DNA of 64,000 bases from Hemileia vastatrix (GCA_030280995.1 JASXTE010000001.1:7845001-7909000), one strand, 5' to 3'. Shown: positions 43,753-55,138, counted from the stretch's first letter. Numbers and translations are program-made. The notes: generated by a model not told the origin, from the letters alone.

Positions 43753-46501
43753 TAGGAATTAAGGTAGAACCATACCCTCTCCATTTTTCAAAAGTTATAG
43801 GTAATAATTTATTCAGGTAATCCTTGTCTACTGAAGCTAAAGCTTTTTCAGACACTACACTTCCTCCAGAACCAGCATCAAGAACTACATCAAAATTTTT
43901 ACCATTAATGATAACAGGTGCCTTCAAAGGGGATATGGCTATAGAATTGTTAGTAATATCTTTAATTATCTCAGCATTTTCTACTGAAGATAAATCCAAT
44001 ACACATTCTTCAGATATATTATCTAAATAATGGACATCCTGTTCCAACATGAAAACATCTTTACTGGATTCATAGTCATAGGAGATATTACTTGCACAGT
44101 CACTAGAAGAATCATTGACATTCATTTCAACTTCATAAGTGTCCTCATTGTGTTCAACAAGATTATTTTTCTTGTCACAAACATGACCCTTTTGCCATGG
44201 TTTGTTACATTTATAACAAGTATTTGTTGCATATTTTTTAGGTGCAACTGGGGCAGAGGGTCTACCAGATTTTTCTGGGAGCTTGGTAGAGGGTTTATTC
44301 TGATCATTATAAGGTTTACTAAGATAATTCTTAGGTACATATCTTTGGTTGAGTAATACCTCATTAAAAATATTAATGAAAGAAGAATGTTCCCTCACAT
44401 GCTCAGTTCTAGTTACAATTAAATCTCTAAGAGAATTTGGCAATTTATACAAAATTTTATCTCTCCAAATATCATAATCCATCTTTGGATCAATTTCTCT
44501 CAGGATCTTTGTTACTTTCATCAGAAAAATGATGGGTTTCTCAACAGAGGAGGATATATATCTAGTATTCTCATACAGTCTTTGCTGAGCCAACCTAAAT
44601 TTTGAACCACCAAATTGATTCTCAATCAAGGATTTCCACTCATTCCATGTATAATGGTTATTATCTAATAGAACAGATTCATACCACAACAAAGCTACAT
44701 TGGAAAATAAAGAAATTAACTTAGAAACAATTTCCTCATCAGGTAGTTTATAAGATCTCTTTAATTTATCAATCCTTTGCATAAAGTGTTGCCAATCAGA
44801 TGAAAAATCACCATCAAAGGTAGGATATTGATCCAACTTAGGCCAATTTTTCTGGCTACTGGAATGTTGCATCCTATGGCTTGAATTATTCAAGGTTATC
44901 AGTTCCTGAAGTCTTGAAAGGTGTTCAGATATTTCATTATTAACAGAGGCAGCTGGATCATGGTGAGTATTAAATTTCTTTCTGTTTGATGCAATATATT
45001 TTTCAGAATGAATTTCAGCTGGTAAAATTTGTACATTACAAGGGAGAGAAGAACTACTCTGTTCAGGCTGTTTATTATTAAGACTAACAGCAGTTTTAGC
45101 ACTATTTTTTAATTCATGATAATGATTATCCTGGACAGTTTGTAATGCAGAAAATTGTTTCTCCAGGTCAGATAATTTATTTCTCAAATCAGGAATGTAA
45201 GATAGTTGATCATTAATTCTAGAAATATATAAAACATTTCTGTCCTCATCTACAGAGCATTTATTACTCAAATTCTGAGAATCAATTTTCAATTTTCTTA
45301 ATTCACTGTGAAAAAGCATATTGTCATTCTTTTAAGTAGTCTTTTCATCTTTTAGATTATCAACAGGTTTGCATAGGTGACTATATTTATCTGAAAGTAA
45401 TTTGTGGTCAGCTTTAATACACTTTTGTTGAGACAGGACATTATTTAGTGTGTCTTTCAATTTGAAATAAGCAGTGTCTTGAAAAGAAGAACTCACTTTA
45501 CAATGTAAATGAAAATTATTTAATCTATCACTCTCATGTATTAACAAATCTCTTAAATGGTTATCTTTCACAACATTAAAATCAAGAGTATCTTTCAATA
45601 TTTCTTCAGAAGTTCTCTCAAGTAAAGTGTAAACTTCAGGGGAAACAGAATCATTTGTGATTGCAAGAGAAGGGTTAATTAAAGAAGTAGAAGTCAAATG
45701 TAAAGGTTCATCAAATGATAATTTACTAATTACATCAATGGGGCTACTTATTAAAGGAAGTTGTCTCTTCAAAGGTTTAACTGTTCTTTCAGGGTCCACA
45801 TTATTACCTGAAGAAGGTTTGTTATTATATATACCAACATGCTTATCAAACAAATTACTTACCATGGCAAGGGAGGAAACTTCCCCTGTTCCTTCTTTCT
45901 TCTGCCCCCCTGATAAGGATGGTTCTGAATAGATGGATTGTAGTTTGGTGTCCTGGATGGGCCAGGGTGTTGAGCTGGTTGTTGTACATTCTGTCGGTAG
46001 TGGGTCATTAAGTAATCCCATTTCCATGGTTCCACTTGCAGAATGCCTTGGTTTTGGTTGAGGGAGCTGGGTGCCTGACTGGCCTGAGGTTGAGCCTGAG
46101 GTTGGGAAGCTTGGAAATGAGGAGGTCAACCCTGTTTGGGATTTAAAAGCTCCTGCATCTGCTGCCAAAGTGTGTCTACCTTTGCCTTGTACTTCATGCT
46201 TTCTGCTCTCAGTTCCTTTATATGGCTTGACAGATTGTTTACCTGTTGTGCTAGAGGAATCTTTTTTATTTTTATACCTCTGAGTGGATTGTCCTGATGT
46301 ACCTGAGGTTTTACTTCCTTCAGAGTTGTTAGGTGAGAGGGGTTTGTCACTTCTCCTGACATTTCTACGTCCTGAAGGTTTTTTGTCAGCTGAATTATTT
46401 TTGTAAGATACTTTGGGAGAACTTACAGATTCAGTGTAAACATCCACTTCATTCTCATCCACATGTAAGTTATCCATGCTTTTAGCCAAACTACTGGACA
46501 T
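43688..46501 (-). pseudogene. gag: gag-protease of element C
   Basis: ATG at 46501 on the minus strand. Exon 1 has 25 codons, an intron follows (46426-46372), then the conserved frame DVEMSGEV with a coiled coil (VNNLSSHIKELRAES...KAKVDTLWQQM) and the Trp motif VEPWKWDYLMTHY. After the frame change near 45860-45800 come the capsid region, the knuckle CYKCNKPWQKGHVC (near 44215) and the protease motif, which reads LDAGSGGS instead of DSG. A stop near 45332 (TAA) interrupts. An additional T in a run near 43696 ends the frame after GGFVRA, a different place from the break in B. Confidence 0.82.
46372..46426 (-). other. Predicted 55-bp intron in C gag
   Basis: The minus strand reads TCT|GTAAGTTCTCCC...AAACCTTCAG|GACGTAGAAATG. 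Phase 0 at both ends. It matches the B intron at 33353-33410 in position, donor and acceptor, although the interior sequences differ. Confidence 0.7.
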
Positions 46502-46507
46502 TTAAGA

Positions 46508-46902
46508 CTGTGAAAAAGGAGAATCAAAATTAATTCAGATATAAATTGTTAATTCAAAATAAAATATAATAAGTTGGATTTTTTAAAAAAAAATTTATTA
46601 AAAATCAATTAATTATAAAATAAAATGTAATACAAATAAATGAGTTATAATTATTAAGAATTAATAAAAATTAAAATGGGACCAACCAATAAGGTTTAAA
46701 AAGTCAACCAAAATAATTAATACCAAAATTAATTCAATGGTAAAATTGGGACTAAGTACTGAGTACTATTATGGTCAACCAATATTCAAAAAATAATAAT
46801 AAAGTTAATTTAATAATTTATTAAATATTTATTGTCTTCTAGGACTAAGAGTTTCACTCTATTCTGGTCAACTAGAAAAAAATTAATATAATGAAAACTT
46901 AC
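46508..46902 (-). other. Predicted 5'-leader intron of C
   Basis: The donor is GAGT|GTAAGT at 46902 and the acceptor TTTTTCACAG ends at 46508, seven bases before the gag ATG, mirroring element B. The interior has about three GGTTGACC...TTAGTCC units. Confidence 0.5.
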
Positions 46903-47165
46903 ACTCAGTGAGTCAGCAATTAAGCCACAAACACTGTTATTGCAGTAAAAATATAGTACTATGAGTGAGAGGTGCAAAGGTGAACTTACTATAGTGATCA
47001 TAAAATCACTTCAAAATAATATATAATTTAATGTAATATAAACCTAAACTATTGAACCCAAGTTCGAAACACGGTCGTGGCAAAAGTTTCAATTTTTGGC
47101 TCGGGTGGTCCGGGTGCTTTGTCATTTGTCAAAAGGTGTCGTCGTCCTTCGGAGAGGCCCTCAAT
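46903..47165 (-). other. Element C leader exon and primer-binding region
   Basis: Directly inside the 5' LTR the minus strand reads TTGAGGGCCTCTCCGAAG, matching the corresponding region of B. The adjacent 100 bp are notably GC-richer than the rest of C. Confidence 0.4.
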
Positions 47166-47370
47166 TATCAGCCGGGATGTCTAGAAGATTGAAGATACTA
47201 ATAGGACTAATAGAGGATAGAAATGGAAGTACTAAGGTAGTAATATGAAATAAAATAAAATAGATATAATTTAAAAGAATAAGACAACAATATAGTTGAG
47301 ATGTGACAAAAGTTGTAAGTATTAAATTAAATTTCAAATATTATAAATATTAATAAATGTTCAAAAGCGC
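47166..47370 (-). repeat. 5' LTR of element C, inner part
   Basis: Matches 30132-30336. Cut by element E at 47371; the last four bases GCGC are the left TSD of E. The undisturbed copy reads GCAT at this point (30335-30338), two transitions away. Confidence 0.92.
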
Positions 47371-48462
47371 TGTGGTCTTCCAACATTGGCAGGGGCCTTT
47401 GTTGTGTGATTTGGCACTGTTTGTGCATGTCTTAATTGACATCTGTTAAGGAATTTGGTATTTTTCTGGTTTTATTCCGTGGATATTGGGTCTGCGGGTA
47501 TGTGGGTACAATCATTGGATAGCCCTGGTTTTTCTCTATATTTTATGTCTTGAAGACATTTTTCATATTCTGAGTTTTTAGGGGTCATTTCCTCATTTTT
47601 CATTTATAAAAGATTGCTGTTTAATTTTGTTTTTTGTGTTTTACGGGCTAACCTTAAGTCTTAGGGTTAAGTGCTTAGTACCATTTGATAGAGCTAATTT
47701 TTCTCTATATTTCATGTCTCAATGTTGTTATAGTGAAATTCCGTGTTTTAAAGGTTTTAGTAGTTGTAGCTAATTTTTCTAAGTAGATTAGTGGTTTTTA
47801 TTGGTTTTCTGGCTTCAGGGAGGCCGGGCCGCTTCAGGCGGCATCTCCGACATCAGGCGGCCCGCCCGCCTCTGTTTTAGGAGGTTGGGGAGCTCTCCAG
47901 GAGGGTTTTTTATGCAATTTGGCAGGTACAGGCGCTAGATTGGTGGGTGCGCATGGGCTCTTAGTTAGTGGTCTGTGTGTACGTAGTGAACAAGACAGTT
48001 TGGGGCAACCTTAATCATCATACAACCATCCAGAGGTGATCTCATTGTTCCTCACTCAGTTTTCACTGTTTTCTGGCCACAATTGGCTGTGTTTGTTGCA
48101 AGTGAGTTCTTCATTTAACTTAACTTTAGCAACTGTTTTCTCTGTTATAGTCTTGCAAGCTATAGCAAGTATTATTGCTGTCTCTGGTGTGGATTTGCAG
48201 CCTACATCAAGTATCTTTGCTGTCTCTGGTGTGGACTTTGTTCTACATTTCAGTTCTTTGGTCTGGTAGTCTATCTGGTGACTACTTTCTTGGCTCATCA
48301 AGCAGTCAAGTGTGTTTAAAAGGGGTCTTTAGAAAAAGGAAGAAATTTACTGTAGCAGGTAAATCTCACTTTATTTTTCTAAAGGGACAGGGGATTTTCT
48401 CTCTGGGTTTTCTCCAACTCCCTTGGTCAAGGCCTATAGCTAGTACTATAAGATTGTCTACA
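47371..48462 (+). repeat. 5' LTR of element E
   Basis: TGTGGTCTTCC...TTGTCTACA. It contains a GC-rich inverted segment (GGCCGGGCCGCTTCAGGCGG...GGCGGCCCGCC, near 47820-47870) and an internal duplication of TTGCTGTCTCTGGTGTGGA (near 48174 and 48216). Confidence 0.95.
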
Positions 48463-48466
48463 TTTC

Positions 48467-48481
48467 TGGTGCCCAACGTGG
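48467..48481 (+). other. Primer-binding site of E
   Basis: TGGTGCCCAACGTGG, four bases after the LTR end. TGG would pair with a tRNA CCA end. The tRNA species was not determined. Confidence 0.6.
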
Positions 48482-48618
48482 AGTCTGAGCCTGCTAGTTC
48501 TTTGGAATATCTGTTGTCTTTGGTTGGTCCTTTTTGGTGATTTTATTCTGGAGGAATAGCTTCTGGTTCCTCTATTCTTTTGAGGATTGTCAGTGGGGGG
48601 GAAGGTCCTCCTACTGTG

Positions 48619-50937
48619 ATGGTTAGGGAGTGTGTTAGGATTAAAACTTGGGATGGTACCAAGTTTATGGGTGAAGATGTCAAGTGGTTTCTAGAGAAGT
48701 ATGAAACTGCTGCTGGGGTGGATGGTGCTTCCTACCTGGACATGGTGAAGCAGATTATCTTCTTCATTGGTGATAGGTCAGTGGAGAAGGAGATTGTGGC
48801 CATGTCTGGCTACAAGAAGAGGGATTGGAAATTGTTGTGTAGGGAAATGGTGGATAGATGGGGTGTCAGGTTCACTATGGTGGACTTGAACAAGGTTGTC
48901 AGTGAATGGCAATCTTATGGTGGTGTTGGTAACTTACATAGTTACATGAAGTTTCTGCTACAGTTTGATCCTATGGTGGAATATTTGGTGGAAGTGGAGG
49001 AGCTGGCACATGAAAATGCTGCCAAAGATGTTTTTTGGTCTGCCCTAGCTAGAGATGTCAGGATGGATGTGTTGAAGGAGTTGTCAAGAAAGGAATTGAT
49101 GAAAACTCTTTCTAATGGGGATCAGAATTTGCCTGCCTTGGATAAGGTGAAGGAGGCTGTTGAGGCCCATTTGAAGTTATTGGCTGTGGACACCTATCAG
49201 GAGGGGTGTGCCAAGTATGTCAGCAAAGTCAGTGAGTCTTTGGCTGAAGAGGAAGTTAGGGAGAAGAAGGAGGAGAAGAATTTGGTGCAGGTTCCCAAAC
49301 AGGAGAGGGACCCAATGGTGGAGCAGCTGGCTGATCTGACAAAACAGCTGCACATTTTTGTTCAGGAGGCCAAGAAGGTTAATAAGGCACCTTCTCAGTC
49401 AAGAGAGTTTGAAAGAAGGGCTGGTAGGAGTGATCCTTGGGTTTGCTCTTATTGTAGTAGGAGAGGGCACAGGTCCAATGATTGTTGGGCACTGAACAGG
49501 GATGTGTCTGAAGGAAAAGTGGAGTTTTACGGCAGGGTTTTTAAGTTCCCTGACGGTTCTTTTGTGAAGCCCAGTGAGGGGCAGGCTCCTGTTGATTTGG
49601 TCAGGAGAAGGGGTGGTCTCAATCAAAGGAGGCCAAGGTTTGAGGAGATTCCTGATCAGGGGAAGTCTTCTGTTAAGGTAGATGAGGACGTCAAGGGAAA
49701 GGGGAAGGAGGTCAATAAGGTCTCTTTTTCTACTTCTTTTGGTGGTTTGGAGTTGTATTCTTGTGGTGGACAGTCAAGTGGTGAATGCTTGGCTGGTTTT
49801 TATGATGTGGAAGCAGGAAAGGTGGGTAGGCCTAAGAGCAGTTCTCAGGCCCAACCAAAGCCAAATGCTTCAAAGGGTGATCCTAAGCTGAGTGCAGCTA
49901 GAAAAAGGTACAGCAAAGAGGAGCTGTACAAGATGCAGAAAGGTATGGCTGACATGGGCCCCCCTAGTTTTGGTGCATTGGACCTGAATGGTGAGCCAAT
50001 GCCAATGGAGGTGGATTCTGACTCTGAGGAGGATGTCCCTTTGGCTTCATTGCCAAAGCCTGTTGGAGTCAGAGGTTCTGGTGAGGGATCTGGTTTGGTT
50101 CCTGTTAATGGTAAATCTGTTGGTGGTGCTGGTCCTCAAGAATCTTCTAGGACCAAGGTGGTGAAGCAAAGAGCTCACTTTGAGAGGCCAGTAGTGTCTG
50201 GTCAAGTTAATGTTATGGACTCTGTCCTGGAAAGGATGAACCAGGGTCAGGTTTCCCTATCTTATGGGGAATTGTATGCTATCAGTCCAGGGTTGGCTGA
50301 TAGGCAGAAGAAGTTGTTGACCAGGAGAAGGGTTTCTTCTGGTGAGGTAGAATACATTTGTGATTCTGCTGAAAATTTTGGTGAGGGGTTGGAAACTCAT
50401 TTTTCTGCTCCTCTGGGATATGTCAATGTCACTCTGAATGGCAGGGAGGCAAGGGCATTGGTGGATTCAGGTTCTCAGATAAACCTGATTTCTTTGTTTG
50501 AGGCAACTCATATGGGCCTCCCCATCAAAACTGGTATTGGTGGGAATTTGAGAGGGATCGGTGGCCATGTCACTGAATTGGTTGGAACTTCAGAGTTTGT
50601 GAAGTTAGATGTTGGAGGAGCCTCAGGGAAGGTTCATTTTTACATTGCTAAAGGTAATGTAAAAGCAGTTTTGGGCGGGCCATTCTTGATGGATTTTCAG
50701 GCAAGAATAGGTTATCAATTTGATTTGGGAATCAGTTTGGAGTTGACTGGTGAAGACGAAAGGAGGCTTCACATGAGGTTATCATCCCCGGGAGAGGATG
50801 GTTGGGAGACTAGGCCTGGTTTATCTTCAATGTGCCAGTGCATGGACTGCTGCAGGAGAAGGAAGGAAGTGGGTGCTGCCTCTGGTTTTTTGGAGTGCGG
50901 CTCAGGCTCTATTGAGAGTCTGTCTTTTTTAGAGTAA
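48619..50937 (+). CDS. gag: gag-protease of element E, 772 codons, intact
   Basis: The first ATG of the frame is 48619. The N-terminal capsid part is followed by a canonical CX2CX4HX4C knuckle (CSYCSRRGHRSNDC, residues ~276-289) that would bind element RNA. A long charged linker comes next, then a conserved block (LSYGELYAISPGLADRQKK, residues ~546-565) typical in my experience of basidiomycete gypsy Gags, and an aspartic protease with ALVDSGSQINLIS (active-site Asp at residue ~616). The frame ends with TTT TTA GAG TAA, the site of the predicted frameshift into pol. There are no stops or missing key residues. Confidence 0.92.
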   Translation: MVRECVRIKTWDGTKFMGEDVKWFLEKYETAAGVDGASYLDMVKQIIFFIGDRSVEKEIVAMSGYKKRDWKLLCREMVDRWGVRFTMVDLNKVVSEWQSYGGVGNLHSYMKFLLQFDPMVEYLVEVEELAHENAAKDVFWSALARDVRMDVLKELSRKELMKTLSNGDQNLPALDKVKEAVEAHLKLLAVDTYQEGCAKYVSKVSESLAEEEVREKKEEKNLVQVPKQERDPMVEQLADLTKQLHIFVQEAKKVNKAPSQSREFERRAGRSDPWVCSYCSRRGHRSNDCWALNRDVSEGKVEFYGRVFKFPDGSFVKPSEGQAPVDLVRRRGGLNQRRPRFEEIPDQGKSSVKVDEDVKGKGKEVNKVSFSTSFGGLELYSCGGQSSGECLAGFYDVEAGKVGRPKSSSQAQPKPNASKGDPKLSAARKRYSKEELYKMQKGMADMGPPSFGALDLNGEPMPMEVDSDSEEDVPLASLPKPVGVRGSGEGSGLVPVNGKSVGGAGPQESSRTKVVKQRAHFERPVVSGQVNVMDSVLERMNQGQVSLSYGELYAISPGLADRQKKLLTRRRVSSGEVEYICDSAENFGEGLETHFSAPLGYVNVTLNGREARALVDSGSQINLISLFEATHMGLPIKTGIGGNLRGIGGHVTELVGTSEFVKLDVGGASGKVHFYIAKGNVKAVLGGPFLMDFQARIGYQFDLGISLELTGEDERRLHMRLSSPGEDGWETRPGLSSMCQCMDCCRRRKEVGAASGFLECGSGSIESLSFLE
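50925..50931 (+). promoter_or_regulatory. Programmed -1 ribosomal frameshift site (T TTT TTA)
   Basis: The gag frame reads tcT TTT TTA GAG TAA, so the heptamer is in the X XXY YYZ register required for -1 slippage and lies one codon before the stop. The -1 frame is open on both sides and leads to pol. Downstream are hairpin AGGGT-TGATC-ACCCT (50940-50954) and a perfect 9-bp stem CTACAACCT/AGGTTGTAG (50960-50998). Slippery site, spacing and structure together match known retroviral-type signals. Confidence 0.85.
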
Positions 50938-53900
50938 TAAGGGTTGATCACCCTAGTGCTACAACCTCTCCCCGAGATGAGGAAATCCCAGGTTGTAGTA
51001 GGTCAGCTCCCTTGGAGATATACCAAGTGGATTTTCAACTTTCTCTTTTTAATGTTTCTCTTCTCTGCAAGTATTCATCAAGTTTTTTATCAAGTCTCTG
51101 TTCTCTCTCAAGATTCTTAATTATTTTTAATTCAAGTTTAAAGAAGAAGATTGGTTATATATCTTTATTGAAAGATATGCGGAATAGTTTTGGGGCGGTG
51201 AGATTGGGGTCTAAAAGTAAGTCCTCCCAATTGTGCACCGCTAGGGTTTCTTCTACACCTTTCAAAAACATTACCTGGGCCACACCTGTGAGCATTGGGG
51301 AAACCCCTGGTTATTTTTGTAGGACAGAAGAAAACTCAAGAAAAGAAGATAAAAATTTCAAGATAATTAAAGAAAATCAAGAAAAAAATCTGAAGATAAT
51401 GAAGAAAGAAGATGCAAAATATTTTTGTGAAGATCGTCAAGATCTATTTTCGGGCCTCCAGCATGAGGTTAAACTGCAGAAAATTCTGAAGAGAGAAGAT
51501 CATCAAGATTGATTTTTGGACCTCCAGCATGAGGATAAACTGCACAATTTTAGAAGATGTGATTCAGAAGACGAATCAAGATTTGAAGATTTGGAAGTTG
51601 GAAGTGAGGATGAAGATGTGGAATTGCGGAAAAGTTTTGGAGTGGTGAGATTGGGGTCTAAAAGTAAGTCCTCCCAATTGTGCACCGCTAGGGTTTCTTC
51701 TACACCTGTCAAAAACATTACCTTGGCCACACATGTGAGCAATGGGGAAACCCTTGGTTTTTGTTCCAGGTCTGGTGGTGAAGAATTCCTGAAGATCCCT
51801 CAAGTTGAAGGTGGAGCGGCAAAGTATAAGAAGGTAGCGCAGAAGATTAGGCCTGTCAATGAGCCTATGCCTGTGGGTTTGAATCCGCCTTTGAAGAGAC
51901 CTCCTTTGTCAAGAGATCCGTACTGTACTCCTTTGGTGAAGAATCCTCCAGAATTTGTAGAGACGGCTAGGGTGACTGTGGAAAGATTGAAAGTTGTTAA
52001 TTTTGGTCCTGATGGGTGGTTGTCTGAGGAAGAAAAGAAGTTGTTGCTGCACGTTATTGTGGTAAGGGAAAAAGCGGTGGCATTTGTTGAGGATGAAAGG
52101 GGTGTTCTGAAGCACTCTTATGGGGAACCTTACTTGATTCCTGTTGTTTTTCATGAACCTTGGCAAATCAAACCTATTCCAATTCCAGCAGCTATCAGAG
52201 AGGATTTTGTGGAGATTATTAGGGAAAGAGTCAGGACTGGGTTATATGAACAATCAACATCCAGTTACTCAAGTCTGGTGTTCTGTGTAAAGAAGCAGAA
52301 TGGAAAGTTGAGGGTGGTTCATGATCTTAGAGCCTTGAATAGAGTCACTATCAAGGACGCTGGTATGCCGCCAAGTGCAGAGGATTTTGTTGAAGCTTTT
52401 GCTGGAAGGGTGTGTTATGGTTTGGGTGATATTATGGGTGGTTATGATGAGAGGGAACTACATACGGATTCAAGGCCTCTCACAACTTTTGAGACTCCTT
52501 TGGGAAGATTTCAGCTCACTAGGTTGCCTCAAGGAGCAACTAATTCAGTGGCAGTTTATCAAGCACAGATGGCTTGGATTTTGCAGGATGAGGTTCCTAC
52601 TCATTCTGGTATTTTTATTGATGATGGTGGAATTAAAGGACCATCCACTGATTATGGTAATGAGGTGTTAGTGGAGAACCCTGGCATAAGGAGGTTTGTG
52701 TGGGAATATGCAATAACTCTAGAGAGAGTGTTGTTCCGGATTGAAGAGGCTGGTTTGACCATTTCAGGGTCAAAATTCTGTTGTTGTGTTCCTTCTTTGG
52801 AAATTCTGGGTCATGTGGTGTGTAAAGAGGGAAGGATTATGGCGAAGAAGAAGATTAATAAAATTCAGGCATGGCCAAGGCCTAAAAATACTACTGAAGT
52901 CAGAGGATTTTTGGGTGTATGTGTATATGGCAGGATTTTTATTAAGGATTTTTCTTTGTTGGCTTCACCTTTAAGAAGGTTGACCAGAAAAGATGCAGAT
53001 TGGGAATGGACTGAAGAGTGTGAAGAGGCTTTTCAGAAGCTGAAAAAGGTTGTTGGTGAAGATATAATTCTTCACAAGTTGGATTATGGTGTTGGTGCTG
53101 GAAAGATTTATCTGGCAGTGGACTCAAGTTATATTGCTGCTGGTGCTGTGTTGTCTCAGGAGGATAAGACTGGGAGGGTCAGGCCAGTAAGGTATGAGTC
53201 TGTGGTGTTTAATGAGGTGGAATCTAGGTATTCTCAACCTAAGTTGGAGTTGTGTGGCGTAGCAAAAATTTTAAAGAAGCTACAGACGGTTTTGTGGGGG
53301 CAGCATTTTGAGCTGCAGGTGGATGCAAAATCTTTGGTTCAGATGATCAATACACCTAGTCTTCCAAATGCTCCAATGACTAGGTGGGTGGCATTTATTC
53401 AACATTTTTCTTTTGACCTGGTACACAAACCAGGTAAAACTTTTACTATGCCTGATGGGTTATCAAGGAGGCCACCTACAGATGAGGATTCTGATTCTGA
53501 AGAGTTTGACGAAGATGTTCCAGTGATTAAGGCCAGCACAAAGGGTGCTGAAGATTTTTCTTTCCTCCCCCATGAGGTTAAACTGGATGATTGTTCTGAC
53601 CTCCCCCAAGAGGTTAAACTGGCTGGATCTGATCTTGATTCTGGTGATCAGGATGTTTTTGTTGATGAAGATGGAGTTGTTGTTTGGGACAGCTCAAAAT
53701 TGGAAAAGGGTGTTTTTGTTAGTGAGCTGGATCCTCACAAGGTTCAGTGGAAAGAGAAGGACGTGCCAAAATTTAAGGATTGGTGTCCTGGTTGGGCTGC
53801 TCAATTGGCTCATGTTCACACTGGTGATTTTGATGACAGAGTTGTACCCTTGGATGTTGTTTTGTTGGATTTTGAAGATGAGACCTGGGGTCAATCTGGG

Positions 53901-55138
53901 TTTTATTTTATTTTGGTGGAATATCTGTTGACCTTGGAGAGGCCAGATAGTTGTGATGATGATACTTGGTTGGCAATCAAGAAGAAGAGTCCTGGATTTT
54001 ATGTGTCAGGAAGGCGGTTGATGAGAAGGAGACATCCTAATCCTCAAGTGGTGGTGACTCAGAAGAAGGGTCAAGAATTGGTTTTGAAGTCTTTGCATGA
54101 AGACCTTGGTCATAGAGGCTTTGGGGAGACTTATAGAAGAGTAGCAGACAGATTTTGGTGTCCAGGTATGAAGTTGGCTGTGCAGGGTTGGGTTCAATCT
54201 TGTGAAGAATGTCAAAGAAGAAGTCACTTGAAACCTAAAGAGATGGGCCGTGCTACTGGTGAATCAACTGTTTTTGGAAGGGTCATTCTGGATGCTGTCC
54301 ATATTAAAGAGGGCAGGTATAAATACTTGATTGTTGCTAGGGATGATTTGTCTGGTTGGGTTGAGGCAGTGCCTCTGGTTAATTTGACTGCCAAGAATGT
54401 GGCAGAGTTTTTGAAGAAGGAGTGGATTTATAGGTATGGGTTGATGGCGGGCCAGAGTTTGGTGCCGAATTTAAAGAAGCTGTGGCTAGTGTGGGTTCTA
54501 GGGTTAGAGTGGCTACACCGTATTATCCTGAAGCTGAAGGCATGGTTGAAAGAGGCCATCAAGTTATCAAGAATGCTTTGGTGAAGATGTGTGGAGATAG
54601 TGCCGAAAAGTGGAGGCATTATTTACCCTTGGTTTTATTTGCTGATAGGGTCACTGTGAAGAGGACAACTGGCTATTCTCCTTATGAGTTAATGTTTGGT
54701 CAGAAAGCCGTTCTACCAGTGGACTTGGAAGCTGTCTCTTATCTTGGAATTGATTGGGATGACGTGCAAACAACAGAAGATTTGCTCTGTGCCAGGATGC
54801 AACAGTTGGAATGTAGAGAGGAATGTCAAGAGAAGGCATACTCTAAAATGATGAAGATTAGGAATCAATCAGTCAGATACTGGGACAAGAAGTTAGCTCA
54901 TAGACTCAGGAATCCCTTAAAACCTGGTTGTTTGGTTTTGGTGTATAATAGAAGTTTGGAGAGTCAGTGGGGAAAAATGTTTGCTGACAGATGGAATGGA
55001 CCTTACAGAGTCAGATCTCAGGTGTCTGGAGGTTCTTATGTTTTGGAAGAGTTGGATGGTGCAGTCTTGAAAAAGAGGGTGGCTGCAGACCAAGTGAAGA
55101 GGTTTTATCCCAGAGGCACTAGGCATGAAGAAGATTGA
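50931..55138 (+). pseudogene. pol: pol of element E: RT, RNase H, integrase; one stop and one deletion
   Basis: Entered by -1 frameshifting. A TGA at 51510 interrupts the N-terminal extension, which also carries a duplication (51180-51325 and 51627-51772) and the repeated L-Q-H-E-V-K-L motif. RT has VHDLRALNRVT, LPQGATNSVA and the catalytic FIDDGG (near 52612). RNase H has LAVDSSY and QPKLELCG. The integrase zinc domain is HEDLGHRGF...CEECQRR (near 54095-54215), and the core starts with LDAVHI (near 54290). Near 54445 the frame jumps from RYGLM directly to GGPEFGAEF, losing the second catalytic Asp; GMVERGHQ (near 54540) still has the Glu. From 54482 the frame is open to the stop at 55136. 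Integrase is therefore inactive in this copy. Confidence 0.92.
50960..50998 (+). promoter_or_regulatory. Stem-loop downstream of the E frameshift site
   Basis: CTACAACCT pairs with AGGTTGTAG across a 21-base loop, with a smaller hairpin just upstream (50940-50954). This is the likely stimulatory structure; whether it forms a pseudoknot was not tested. Confidence 0.55.

Noticed and set aside
48056..48301. Minus-strand 81-codon frame in the E 5' LTR, repeated in the 3' LTR (59934-60179)
   Set aside because: LTR shadow frame covering the duplicated CTGTCTCTGGTGTGG units; no independent support.
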